Positions 53,811-62,121 of a stretch of 64,000 bases of DNA are shown one piece after another; positions within the stretch are counted from its first letter, which is position 1; each line of letters opens with the position of its first letter. The notes beneath the pieces are model-generated. The model searched no databases, was not told the origin of the DNA, and saw only the letters and a list, made by a program, of their open reading frames with translations. Origin of the DNA: Candidatus Blastococcus massiliensis AP3 (GTDB taxonomy: Bacteria > Actinomycetota > Actinomycetes > Mycobacteriales > Geodermatophilaceae); contig NZ_HG931175.1 in the NCBI RefSeq assembly GCF_000582785.1, positions 186,912 through 250,911 of the forward strand, in the 5' to 3' direction. A program made the position numbers and the translations under genes.

Positions 53811-54010
53811 GCTGCGTCCTCCTCTGCTTTCTCCTGATCATCCAGGTCAGGTCCGACAGGTAGAACGACCTTGAGGAGCAGTCGGGCCAGGGCAGGAGTC
53901 ATTACAGGGCTGGGCGAGGGAACGCGGAAGACGATTGGTCCCCCAGTTTCGATGATGATTGGCTCGGTCACGGGCGTGGCATCGGCAGACGATTTGCTGG
54001 ACTGGGCCAT
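53807..54010 (-). CDS. Small protein coupled to the serine recombinase
   Basis: A 67-residue protein with an AAGG site before ATG 54010, ending in an ATGA overlap with the recombinase. The centre IIIETGGPIVFRVPSPSPVMTPALARLLLKVVL looks like a folded strand followed by a helix. I have the impression that such small genes often stand before actinobacterial serine recombinases, possibly as accessory factors. No function is known. Confidence 0.7.
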   Translation of the reverse strand: MAQSSKSSADATPVTEPIIIETGGPIVFRVPSPSPVMTPALARLLLKVVLPVGPDLDDQEKAEEDAA

Positions 54011-54178
54011 TCGCGAGACCTTTTTATTCACTCGTTCGGCGGACAAGGCAGCGTCCGACGCGCTCGGCAAACGGCGCCCCTATTGCGTGAGCGACAGGGG
54101 CATGCGGCGAGAGGCATCCCCATTCGCGAGAGGGTGCTCGGTTCCCTCGGGCGGTCAGCGCGGCGAGGACCGGCGGAG

Positions 54179-55603
54179 TCAAGCGACGCTGGCGACGTGG
54201 GTTCTCGCGGGCACAACGGTCTCGACGTGGACCTCAGCAGGTCGGGCTGGCCTTCCGACCCTCGCGGTAGGCGCGTGAAAGCCGCGGCGCTCCCCGTCGA
54301 TCTGCAGGCGCCTGGCGCGAGCGATTCCAGCCACCCCTATTGCGCGAGCGCAGGCGTCGAGGTCCTCCAGCAGCGTGTCCGGTTGCGTGGCGGCCATCGC
54401 AATCTGTCGGCCCTCCCTCTCGATGAGCACGGGAGCCATCTCATGCTCGCTGCGTCCAATGGCGAGCAATCTGGAGACGGTGGATTCCATCGTGTCCACG
54501 TTCAGACCAGTTACCGCGGCCAACGTGGTCACGTCCAGGCCGACCGGATTCGACGCGAGCGTAGCCATGATCAAGGCGCCCTCGAAGCCCAGACCGCGCC
54601 GTCCAGGGCGAGACGGGAAGTCGGGCGGGACGTCGGTAGCGAATGCGTCATGGCGGGGCACGTCCATGTCCGGAGCATCGACCGGTCGGACGACCGCGAC
54701 TTTGTTCATAGATCTCTCCTGCAAGGAAGAGACCTGTGAACACGTGACGATCTGACCGCCCGGGCGAAGCACGTAGGTCGATGCATCCCCGCGCGTGCCC
54801 TGCCGTTCCAACGCCACGAGCGTCCGATGGGCACCCGATGCTGCAATGACGCTTTGCCCGCAGATCTGACGCAATCGACGCGAGATCCGCGGTTGAGATG
54901 TGTTGGCCAAGAGAGCGAGACTACGAGAAGCGGCAGCGAGGTAGAGCCCATCGCCGTCCGTTGTGAGGGGCAGCGCGGCAACGTGCTCGCGCGCTAGGGC
55001 TAGAAGGGCGAACAGAGTGACGCGCTCTTCGGCTGCCGACTTCCCTCCCGAGAGGATTCGGTGGCCCACAGGCAGAAAGCCGTCGTGAATGACACGGTGC
55101 TGGAACGCGTCGAGCAGGCGGAGCACCATCTCATCGTGGCCGGGGTCGACGTTCTGACTTCGTCCCGGGTCGGACGGGAATCGGCGAACTTGAGTCATCG
55201 CCTTCCGCCAAGCGCGCTCGAACTCGCGGGGACGCCCTCGTCGATCCACGGACCACCACCGCCCAGGCGTCCCTTCGGTCTGCCATGTCCTGAGAGCCCG
55301 CTCGACATGAACGCGCCCCCAGCCTGCGTTGGCGAGCCCGGTCAGCACCGACTGAAAGTCGACCCAAGGCTTCGAGGACGCACCGTCGGAGGGCCCTTCA
55401 GTCAGGAGGCGCCAGACACGCTCTGACGGCATGACGGCGGTATCGGCCAGCCACACAGGGCGTTGCCGTTCGAGGCTCTGGCGAACCAGCGCGGCAGGTC
55501 GTACCGCGTCCCGTGGATGACGTGCGTGGCTGCGACGCTTCAATGGGCGACTTTGGCGGGACAGTTCCCGGACCACTGGGACCTGGATGTCGTTCTCGTT
55601 CAT
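54179..55603 (-). CDS. Hypothetical helix-rich, possibly DNA-binding protein of the element
   Basis: A 474-residue soluble protein. The N-terminal third includes ERVWRLLTEGPSDGASSKPWVDFQSVLTGL and is basic. A middle winged-helix-like part (ALLANTSQPRISRRLRQICGQSVI) and a second HTH-like part (DVTTLAAVTGLNVDTMESTVSRLLAIG) follow. This suggests a replication-initiator-like or regulatory protein of the mobile element, but no family is recognised. ATG 55603 has a GGAGAGG site, with a tandem repeat just upstream. Confidence 0.65.
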   Translation of the reverse strand: MNENDIQVPVVRELSRQSRPLKRRSHARHPRDAVRPAALVRQSLERQRPVWLADTAVMPSERVWRLLTEGPSDGASSKPWVDFQSVLTGLANAGWGRVHVERALRTWQTEGTPGRWWSVDRRGRPREFERAWRKAMTQVRRFPSDPGRSQNVDPGHDEMVLRLLDAFQHRVIHDGFLPVGHRILSGGKSAAEERVTLFALLALAREHVAALPLTTDGDGLYLAAASRSLALLANTSQPRISRRLRQICGQSVIAASGAHRTLVALERQGTRGDASTYVLRPGGQIVTCSQVSSLQERSMNKVAVVRPVDAPDMDVPRHDAFATDVPPDFPSRPGRRGLGFEGALIMATLASNPVGLDVTTLAAVTGLNVDTMESTVSRLLAIGRSEHEMAPVLIEREGRQIAMAATQPDTLLEDLDACARAIGVAGIARARRLQIDGERRGFHAPTARVGRPARPAEVHVETVVPARTHVASVA

Positions 55604-55614
55604 GGGGCCTCTCC

Positions 55615-55632
55615 GGTCCGGACGGTCCGGAC
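55615..55632. repeat. Tandem GGTCCGGAC repeat upstream of the 474-residue gene
   Basis: Two perfect, adjacent 9-base copies (55615-55623, 55624-55632), each containing the TCCGGA palindrome, begin 11 bases before ATG 55603 on the minus strand. They could be an iteron-like or operator site for the downstream protein. Confidence 0.6.
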
Positions 55633-55830
55633 GCCCGCCAGCAATCGGCAGGTTGGGCGTCCGAACCGACAGGAGCGCTGGACGAGGGCCGAGTTGCCCG
55701 CTAAGTGCCGCGGTCGCAGCGGTTCTCCGTCAGGGGGCCGGTGGTGTTGTGACACCGGATCGCTGGGTTCTTGAGCGAGGTGACAAGCGGGCTACTCCCC
55801 CGCTCGCCCGAGCGGCGGTGAAGTGCGTAG

Positions 55831-56589
55831 GTGCGGTCTGTCCAGTCAGACCGTGGAGTAGCCGATGAGAGGTGGGTGAGCCTCTCGATCCCCACCCGCC
55901 TCCAGTCCTTCGGCGCACCGGACAGCCGTGTCACGTTCAGGGAGACCAGCCGCGGGCTTCGTATCGAGGCGGCGAACGTCCTGGAACCGCTCGCACGCAG
56001 GCATCGGTCAGACGCGGGTTGCGGCGTGTATGTGCGCCTGGTGGTCGATCTCGGAATCGAAGCCGAGGGCGACTTCGACGAGGCGGTCGAGGAGAGCGTC
56101 GCTGGCGCGGACCTCTGGTGGGAGACGGCGGTCAAGGCGACCGTTGAGGTGCGCGGAACCCACGCCAGGACCGCGGAGCGCCTGACACTTCATCAACTCG
56201 CGGGCGAGGGCACGTTCATCCTTGGGCTGCCTCTCATCGACGACTCAACGACACCTGGCGCCTTCGACGAATGCGCCTCGATCACGCTCCAGTCCGCGGA
56301 CGTCCGGAGGCTCTCACTCGCGCGAGCGCTCTGGATGGCGGGCGCAGCACCCCACTCACACCTGGACCTTTGGGTGGCGGCGGGTATCTGCCCGTCGGAA
56401 GTGGCTGGAGTCATGGCACTGCCCGAGGCGCAGCGCCGGCGTGAAGTTGGCACGCTGGCCGCCCTCCGCGGGGAAACGTTGCTTCCGATGCCGACGAGCG
56501 ACTGCTACTCGATTGAAGCAGCCGACGTGGCGCTGGTTGTGGAGTCGGAAGCAACAGGGCCGATCAGTCGCCACGCCTGCAGTTGCTGA
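55831..56589 (+). CDS. Hypothetical protein of the mobile region
   Basis: Up to 252 residues, soluble, with alternating strands and helices (VYVRLVVDLGIEAEGDFDEAVEES; WETAVKATVEVRGTHA). It is not recognised. The start is uncertain: GTG 55831 would begin inside a perfect inverted repeat, CGGTCTG-N6-CAGACCG (55834-55853), which looks like an operator or hairpin; GTG 55876 is the next choice. It converges with the NYN-domain gene. Confidence 0.55.
   Translation: MRSVQSDRGVADERWVSLSIPTRLQSFGAPDSRVTFRETSRGLRIEAANVLEPLARRHRSDAGCGVYVRLVVDLGIEAEGDFDEAVEESVAGADLWWETAVKATVEVRGTHARTAERLTLHQLAGEGTFILGLPLIDDSTTPGAFDECASITLQSADVRRLSLARALWMAGAAPHSHLDLWVAAGICPSEVAGVMALPEAQRRREVGTLAALRGETLLPMPTSDCYSIEAADVALVVESEATGPISRHACSC
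55834..55853. promoter_or_regulatory. Inverted repeat CGGTCTG-N6-CAGACCG
   Basis: Perfect 7-bp arms (55834-55840, 55847-55853) at the 5' end of the gene above; a possible operator. Confidence 0.5.
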
Positions 56590-56599
56590 CCTTGACGGC

Positions 56600-57082
56600 T
56601 CAACACTCTGCGATCGGAAGCCGGTGGACGTAATGGACGCGCCAGCCCGAAGGGTCCTTAGCGACTTCCAGCATGGCGTCGGCCGCGGCGGACAGCCGTC
56701 TGCTGACTCGCGAAGCGTCCATCGTGATCACGACGAGATGACCTAGGTCGCCGATTGACGCGAAGGCTCCGTCGCTACTCCCCACGAAGAAGTACGTCGC
56801 CCCTCGGGTCGCAAGGTCCCTTGCGAGCCGCAGCAACAGCCGATCCGCGCCTTGGCGTCGCCGGCCAGCGGATCTGACCCCGAATCCTGCCTGGCGGGCG
56901 AGGGCCCCATGGCTACGACAGATCACCTGGTGGCCAGCTGCGAATCGCTCCGTGTCTGGCCCCCCGAAGCGCCCCATCAAGGTGGCCAAGTCCTGGATTT
57001 GACCCGCCCCGGTTGAGAGGTTGTCCAGGTCCCACAGCAGCACGGTTCCTGGCGGCACGACCGCTGGCTTGGAGTCGGGCAT
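56600..57082 (-). CDS. NYN/PIN-like nuclease-domain protein
   Basis: A 160-residue protein with the order of acidic residues seen in NYN domains: VLLWDLDNLS (D18, D20, N21), GADRLLLRLARDL (D80) and FFVGSSDGAFASI (D104). NYN domains are metal-dependent RNases or structure-specific nucleases. Here it lies alone on the minus strand of the mobile region, possibly as a defence or RNA-processing factor. The assignment rests on motif order, not overall similarity. Confidence 0.65.
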   Translation of the reverse strand: MPDSKPAVVPPGTVLLWDLDNLSTGAGQIQDLATLMGRFGGPDTERFAAGHQVICRSHGALARQAGFGVRSAGRRRQGADRLLLRLARDLATRGATYFFVGSSDGAFASIGDLGHLVVITMDASRVSRRLSAAADAMLEVAKDPSGWRVHYVHRLPIAEC

Positions 57083-57154
57083 GGTCGGACGGTGCAGCGA
57101 GGCTCTGACAGTTTCGCAAGACTGCCCCCGCCGTGTCGGCCGGGCACCCGGAGG

Positions 57155-57613
57155 TCAGAAGGGCGGCTCTTGGCTAGGAACCAGCCGCAGGCGCCTGTCC
57201 CCCTTCCCAGAGGCGTCTATTGGCGAGTGCACTGGTGGCTGGCCGGTTGAGCGCCGAGAGATGGCTGACACTGCCGCACGCAGCGATTCGTGCGGCTCCG
57301 ACAGTCGAGCCGTCCTGCTGGTCACGGGAACCCATCCCCTTTCCTCGGGGACGCTCAAAACCGCCGTAAGCAGGTCCGCCTTCGAGATACACCCAGCGAC
57401 GTGCGCTAGATGGCCGGTGATGTCGGCGACGTACTCGAGGAGTCGAAGCAAGTCCAGTCGCTCGAGACCGCTCGCCTGGGCCCACGCCTCCCCTGCGTCG
57501 ATTCGGTCATCATCATCGCCGTCATCACGCCAAGCGACGTCATCACCGCGTCGCAGCATCACGAGGGCGTGGGTCTTGATCAGGCGTTCTGCCAGTTCGG
57601 CGAGGTCCAACAT
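57155..57613 (-). CDS. Hypothetical small acidic protein
   Basis: 152 residues from ATG 57613 with GGAG upstream. It begins MLDLAELAERLIKTHALVML, has a very acidic patch (DDGDDDDRIDAGEAW) and then helices (LDLLRLLEYVADITGHLAHV), and ends basic. No family recognised. It lies 72 bases before the NYN gene on the same strand and is probably co-transcribed with it. The divergent gap up to 57936 shows nothing further. Confidence 0.55.
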   Translation of the reverse strand: MLDLAELAERLIKTHALVMLRRGDDVAWRDDGDDDDRIDAGEAWAQASGLERLDLLRLLEYVADITGHLAHVAGCISKADLLTAVLSVPEERGWVPVTSRTARLSEPHESLRAAVSAISRRSTGQPPVHSPIDASGKGDRRLRLVPSQEPPF

Positions 57614-57936
57614 GGTCACTCCAATGGTTCTACGCAGATGGACCGTTCTGCTATCGGCACCCGACTTCGTTGGCTGTTCGACTACACGCGAAAGATTCGT
57701 CCGTCCTCCCCGACAGCCGTTGGACGCGTGGGCCACTAAGGCTTCGCGTCGCATACGCCGCAAGACTGCGATCTGAATGACCCGGCGCGCGCCAGTTGCG
57801 GTAGTTCAAGAGCTTCCGCAGATGGTGGCAACAAGACACATCACTTTGTCGCGTTGTTGGCCTGTGGGGGCTCAACTGTCCGCCTTATCAGACCGTTGCT
57901 ACGGGTGGCGCCGAAACCACCATTTCGGCATTGGAG

Positions 57937-59128
57937 ATGGCCGAGCTGATCAAGACCCGCACACCGGGCGTCTATAAGGCGCACCGGGCCAAGGGAACCG
58001 TCTACGTGGCCCGCTGGCGCGAGGTCGACCCGGCGACTGGCAAGGCCCGCGTCCGCGACAAGACCTTCCCCACGGAGGCCGCCGCCCGGCAGTACCGGGC
58101 CAGCGTCGAGCACGCCCAAGCGACCGGCACTTACGTGCCGCCCAACGTGGGCAAGGTGACCGTCCGAGAGGTCGAGGAGCAGTGGCTCGCCGTCCAGGCA
58201 ACGCGGGTCCGACCCCGCACGCTGGAGAATTACGAGCGCGGCCTACGCCTACGGGTACTGCCCACATTCGGAGCCCGGCGCCTCGACAGCATCACGAGCC
58301 GGGACGTAGAGCGGTGGGTCGTGGAGATGGGACCGGTGATGCCCGGCACGGTCAAGCACGCAACCTTCCCGCTCTCCGCGACGCTGAACTACGCACGAAA
58401 GCACGGGCTGATCCAGTCGAACCCGTGCGAGGTCGTGGACCGACCCAAGCGGCTACCGACCGGCCGCGAGAAGCGGGAAGGGCACTTCCTGAGCCGCGCC
58501 CAGGTCGCCGCCGCGGCCGCCAGGTGCGCGGAGACGGAGCCGGTCTACGGGCTGCTGGTCCGCTTCGCCGCCGGTGTCGGACTGCGGCGGAGTGAGATCG
58601 CCGGACTACGGGTGCGCGACCTGCGTATGGCCCGGCGCGAAGTGCACGTCGAGCGCATGGCCGAACGGACCTATCCCGGTGGCGTGTGGGTCATTCAGGA
58701 CCCCAAGAGCGCCAGGAGCCGGCGACGGGTGCCGATCCTCGACGACGAGCTGCTACACGACCTCGGCCTCCACCTGGCCGCCCACCCACGACGGGACCAG
58801 CTCGATGCGCCGCTGTGGCCCGCAAGGCCGCAGCGGCCCGCTGAACTACGCGGGCGAGGAGCTGTGGAACGCGGGCAGCTTCTACAAAACATGTCTTCGT
58901 ACCGGCGGTCGCCGCCGTCGGGCTGCCCACCGACCCGCACACCGGGGTCCGCTTTCACGACCTGCGGCAGCCAGTGGCTCGCAGACGGGCACGACATGTT
59001 CTCGGTGTCCCGGGGGCTGGGTCACCACTTCCATCGCCTTCACGGACGCGGTGTACGCCCACGTCGCCAAGGAGCCCGACTACTCCGCCGCCATCGAACT
59101 CACGCGCGGAGCGCGCCAGAGCGTGTAA
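57937..59128 (+). pseudogene. Tyrosine recombinase/integrase, multiply frameshifted
   Basis: The first 290 codons are intact: an AP2-like arm domain (GVYKAHRAKGTVYVARWREV), an SAM-like core-binding domain and the start of the catalytic domain with the first Arg (GVGLRRSEIAGLRVRDL). From about 58800 the protein hops frames: NYAGEELWNAGSFYKT, then FVPAVAAVGLPTDPHTGVRFHDLR, then SQWLADGHDMFSVSRGLG, then SIAFTDAVYAHVAKE with the nucleophile Tyr. At least four shifts are needed and the H of HxxR is damaged (LRQ for LRH). Clustered sequencing errors cannot be excluded. Confidence 0.8.
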
Positions 59129-59274
59129 CCTCGGTCACGCACCGGAGGGTCCCCCGTCGGCAAAGACGCGCGACGCTTCCCCTGAACCCACCGGTGTCCG
59201 TTGACGAGAGTCCACGGTGGCAAAAGGGGGCTGGATGCCAGAAGCACGGTAACTGCGTGTTTCTGGAGGCTTGG

Positions 59275-59472
59275 GTGCCATCTATCGCGATGCTCGCGAC
59301 GATCGTCGGACCGATCTGCCTCCTCCTGGGATGGCTGGCGTATCTGAGATTCGCGCGCTGGCTGGTGCAGCACACCGGCGACCCCGCCTCCCTCGCCCAC
59401 GCTGCAACCCTGGCCCGCGCGGTGCGGAAACAGCCCGACGCCCCGCCCGGAACGGACGTCAACTCCACGTAG
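59275..59472 (+). CDS. Small single-span membrane protein
   Basis: 65 residues from GTG 59275, five or six bases after GGAGG. One membrane helix (MLATIVGPICLLLGWLAYLRFARW) is followed by a short soluble tail. Unknown function. Small membrane proteins are common next to integrases in actinobacterial elements. Confidence 0.6.
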   Translation: MPSIAMLATIVGPICLLLGWLAYLRFARWLVQHTGDPASLAHAATLARAVRKQPDAPPGTDVNST

Positions 59473-59631
59473 TCGCTCGGCTCGACGTCGATGGGCTGGT
59501 TTCGGCTGGCGACTGTGCCCTGAAGGCGGCTTCCGGGGGCAGTTGTCTGACCCTTGCCCGCTGGTCTGCAACAGCGTCCAGTGTGCGATTTGCAGGTGAC
59601 AACGATCGCGCAAATACGAGAAGGTCTTGCC

Positions 59632-60804
59632 GTGACTATCACTGTCTCTCGTGGCCACTCCACGATCACAATCGAGCGCAAGACCTTCGTGGCGCTGATC
59701 GAGGACTCCTGGCAGCGAGAAGCGAAGGAATACCTGAGGGCGTTGAAGACATCGCGCATCTCGTTCACGGACCTGGTGAGTCTCGGGCGGAGGGCGGAGA
59801 TTCCGTACACGCTGTTCTTCGCCCCGATAGACGTCGTAGAAGCGCAGCTCAAGCGGAAGCAGGAAGTCCTGCTACGTGGGGTCAGCAAGGGCACCTTCTC
59901 GCTCAACTCACGCGGCACAGTCCTTCTCGCCGACATCGAACTGATCGTGAAGGACTTGCTGCGCAAGCAGCAGATGTTGAAGCGGCACGATCCAGACCTC
60001 CCTGACAATGTGATCGTCGGCGCCCTGCGGCGGTCCCGGCAGACCGTGAAGGATGACGCCGACTGGCTGGTTGCCCAGCTCGGCGTCGATCGCTCCTACC
60101 TGCTGCGCGTGAAGACGAAAGAGCTCGCCTTTGATCATTTCGTCGACTGGCTCGAAGAACACAACATCTTCGTGTCGCAGGGCATGAGAAATTACATGCC
60201 GCAGCCTATTCCGAAGCGGGCGCAATTCAGTGGCATTTGCATCCGGGACAAGAAGGTACCATTCCTGTTCGTAAACAACGGCGCCCACCGCGACAGCTTG
60301 GAGCCCGCGGGCCGGCGACTCCTCACGCTAGCGCTGCTCACTGTGTGCCTTGCTCGGAGCAAGTTCAAGCCAGTCGCCTACTCCGACCAATCCGACGATC
60401 TGATCGAGAACCGTGAGTATGAAATCGCCGAAGAGATGCTGATGCCCGCAACGTCAGTGGCTGACCTTCACGTCTCTTCCTTGGACGACGTCAAGGCGCA
60501 TGCGACCACCTACTGCGTCACACCCAGCGCCTTTCTGATGCGAGCGCGACGACTCGCCCTCATCGACGCTGTGACGGCTCGCGGCTACATGACCATCCTG
60601 CGCGAGGAATTTCGGAATCGGCCGAAGACGCAGGCGCGACAGCCGAAGCCCGTAAACGCGCTGCGCAAGTACAACAGCGCGGAGTACTCCCGATCGCTGC
60701 TGAAGCAAATGGACGCCAAGCGGCTGCCTTCCTCGGAGATCGTCAGGGTGCTGTTCCAGAACCGCAAGGCCGTGTCCCTCAACGAGTACAGGGCGACGCT
60801 GTAA
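59632..60804 (+). CDS. ImmA/IrrE-like protein lacking HExxH, possible antitoxin
   Basis: 390 residues from GTG 59632 (AAGG site); a longer TTG start at 59554 has none. The N-terminal third is HTH-like and helical. The C-terminal part keeps the ImmA/IrrE frame: FSGICIRDKKVPFLFVNN, a core helix, then NREYEIAEEMLMP, where family members have the E-x-x-A-x-x-F-A-x-x-L-L-M-P element. In the core helix the zinc motif HExxH is absent: the matching positions read LLTVC (LTLALLTVCLARSKF). It is therefore probably not a protease. It shares one base with a PIN-like gene (TAATG), the arrangement of a toxin-antitoxin unit. Confidence 0.8.
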   Translation: MTITVSRGHSTITIERKTFVALIEDSWQREAKEYLRALKTSRISFTDLVSLGRRAEIPYTLFFAPIDVVEAQLKRKQEVLLRGVSKGTFSLNSRGTVLLADIELIVKDLLRKQQMLKRHDPDLPDNVIVGALRRSRQTVKDDADWLVAQLGVDRSYLLRVKTKELAFDHFVDWLEEHNIFVSQGMRNYMPQPIPKRAQFSGICIRDKKVPFLFVNNGAHRDSLEPAGRRLLTLALLTVCLARSKFKPVAYSDQSDDLIENREYEIAEEMLMPATSVADLHVSSLDDVKAHATTYCVTPSAFLMRARRLALIDAVTARGYMTILREEFRNRPKTQARQPKPVNALRKYNSAEYSRSLLKQMDAKRLPSSEIVRVLFQNRKAVSLNEYRATL

Positions 60805-61226
60805 TGATCGACCGCTACCTGGTGGATAACGTAACCCTGTCAATGATGACGGCCAGTCAGAAAGCGTCCACGTTCATGCTCAACCGGTGTCGGATCCCGG
60901 AGGAGATCTTCTACGAAGCCCGAGGACTGCCCGACATTGAGAAACTCAGACCGCTCACTTACCCGATCACAACGACGGTGCTCGACAGCGTGAAGGTTGT
61001 GCTGGCAACAATCAAACCGGAGGACAAGGTAGTCGACCTGTACCGCAACGAGGGCAACGGCGACGTTATGCTGCTGGCGACCGCCCTCACCGAGATGTCG
61101 GTCAGTGCCGAGCAGCTGTTCGGGGACCGCTGGATCATCGCCACAGCAGACAAGGGGCTCACCAGAAAAGCCGTCGAACTGGGCGTGCCCACCTGTACGT
61201 CGACCCATTTCATCGCGCTCGTCTGA
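60804..61226 (+). CDS. PIN-like (DUF4411-type) putative RNase toxin
   Basis: A 140-residue protein. The start RYLVDNVTLSMM gives the first Asp of a PIN domain, GNGDVMLLATAL a later acidic helix, and RWIIATADKGLTRKAVELGVPTCTSTHFIAL the last Asp and the final strand-helix. PIN domains cleave RNA with Mg2+ held by these acids. It is translationally coupled to the IrrE-like gene. As I recall, M. tuberculosis has a similar-sized pair (Rv2515c/Rv2514c); this was not checked. Confidence 0.75.
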   Translation: MIDRYLVDNVTLSMMTASQKASTFMLNRCRIPEEIFYEARGLPDIEKLRPLTYPITTTVLDSVKVVLATIKPEDKVVDLYRNEGNGDVMLLATALTEMSVSAEQLFGDRWIIATADKGLTRKAVELGVPTCTSTHFIALV

Positions 61227-61390
61227 CAGTTTGGATGAGGCATGCGCTGACCGACTCCTGATGCCCTATTGCGCGAGGTCGCTGAGCGGCCCGCTCAGAG
61301 ACACCGGTCGCATAACGACGAAGAGTTTCGCCCAGACTCGCAACCAGGGTCTGCACTGTGGTCAGGTCAGTACCGACCACGGCAGGCGGC

Positions 61391-61675
61391 ATGCGACGAA
61401 GGCCAGCAGGCAGGTACCCGAACGGCTCACAGGTGACCGACGAGAACGGTCAGCCCATCACTTTCGCCACGCCTGGCGCGCCAACTCAGGATGAGCGGCG
61501 CCGGTACGCGCAAGCGGTGCAGCGGACGACGACCCCGGCACCGCTAACCCCAGAGCTGCAAGCGGAAGTCGACGCAATCCATCGGCGCAACCTCGAGCTC
61601 TTCCCGCACCGCTACAACTCCGATGACTACCGGCCCCAACCCCGCCCCAAGCCGTTCCCTCCCGTACTCGCGTGA
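61391..61675 (+). CDS. Hypothetical basic, proline-rich protein
   Basis: 94 residues from ATG 61391 (GTG 61358 also possible; neither has a strong ribosome-binding site). The middle is rich in Arg, Gln and Thr, LTPELQAEVDAIHRRNLELFPHRYN looks helical, and the tail is PRPKPFPP. It overlaps the WhiB-like gene by GTGA, which supports it being translated. Unknown function. Confidence 0.5.
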   Translation: MRRRPAGRYPNGSQVTDENGQPITFATPGAPTQDERRRYAQAVQRTTTPAPLTPELQAEVDAIHRRNLELFPHRYNSDDYRPQPRPKPFPPVLA

Positions 61676-62031
61676 AGTCCGTCACCAAGGAGCTGCAACG
61701 GCTGCGCCGGCGACCGCAGCCGTGGATTCCTCGGATGCCCTGGGCCGCCCGTGCCGCCTGCAAGGACCAAGACCCCGAGGACTGGATGGACGGCCGACCG
61801 GCTCGGCCGATCGCTGCCGCTAGGGCCGTCTGTGCGGCACGTCCGGTACGCGCGGCCTGCCTCGCCCACGCCCTGGCCTACGACGAGCCGCGGGGCATGT
61901 GGGGCGGGCTACCCACTCGGGAGCGGGTGGCGCGCCGCCTGGGGCTGCCACTGCAGGACAGCCAGGCCCGGCCGCACATGGGCACGCACGGCCCGAGGAA
62001 GATCAAGCCGCCGTCGACGCGCGCTGGCTAG
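61672..62031 (+). CDS. WhiB-like protein missing one cluster cysteine
   Basis: 119 residues with the WhiB layout: AACKDQDPEDWM (C30), AVCAARPVRAACLAHAL (C54 and C63) and the turn GMWGGLPTRERV. WhiB proteins hold a [4Fe-4S] cluster with four Cys (C, then C-x2-C-x5-C). Here the third is Arg57, leaving three ligands, so a 3Fe form, a labile cluster or none is expected. The DNA/sigma-contact GMWGG and basic C-terminus are kept. It is probably an element-encoded regulator, coupled to the previous gene. Confidence 0.82.
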   Translation: MKSVTKELQRLRRRPQPWIPRMPWAARAACKDQDPEDWMDGRPARPIAAARAVCAARPVRAACLAHALAYDEPRGMWGGLPTRERVARRLGLPLQDSQARPHMGTHGPRKIKPPSTRAG

Positions 62032-62121
62032 GTCCACAAGCCGGGTGCCCCTGGGAGTGGCCTGGCGGCTCATCCCAGGGGCACCCTTGTCCACTCGTAC
62101 CGGCAACTCGCGGAAGACTGT

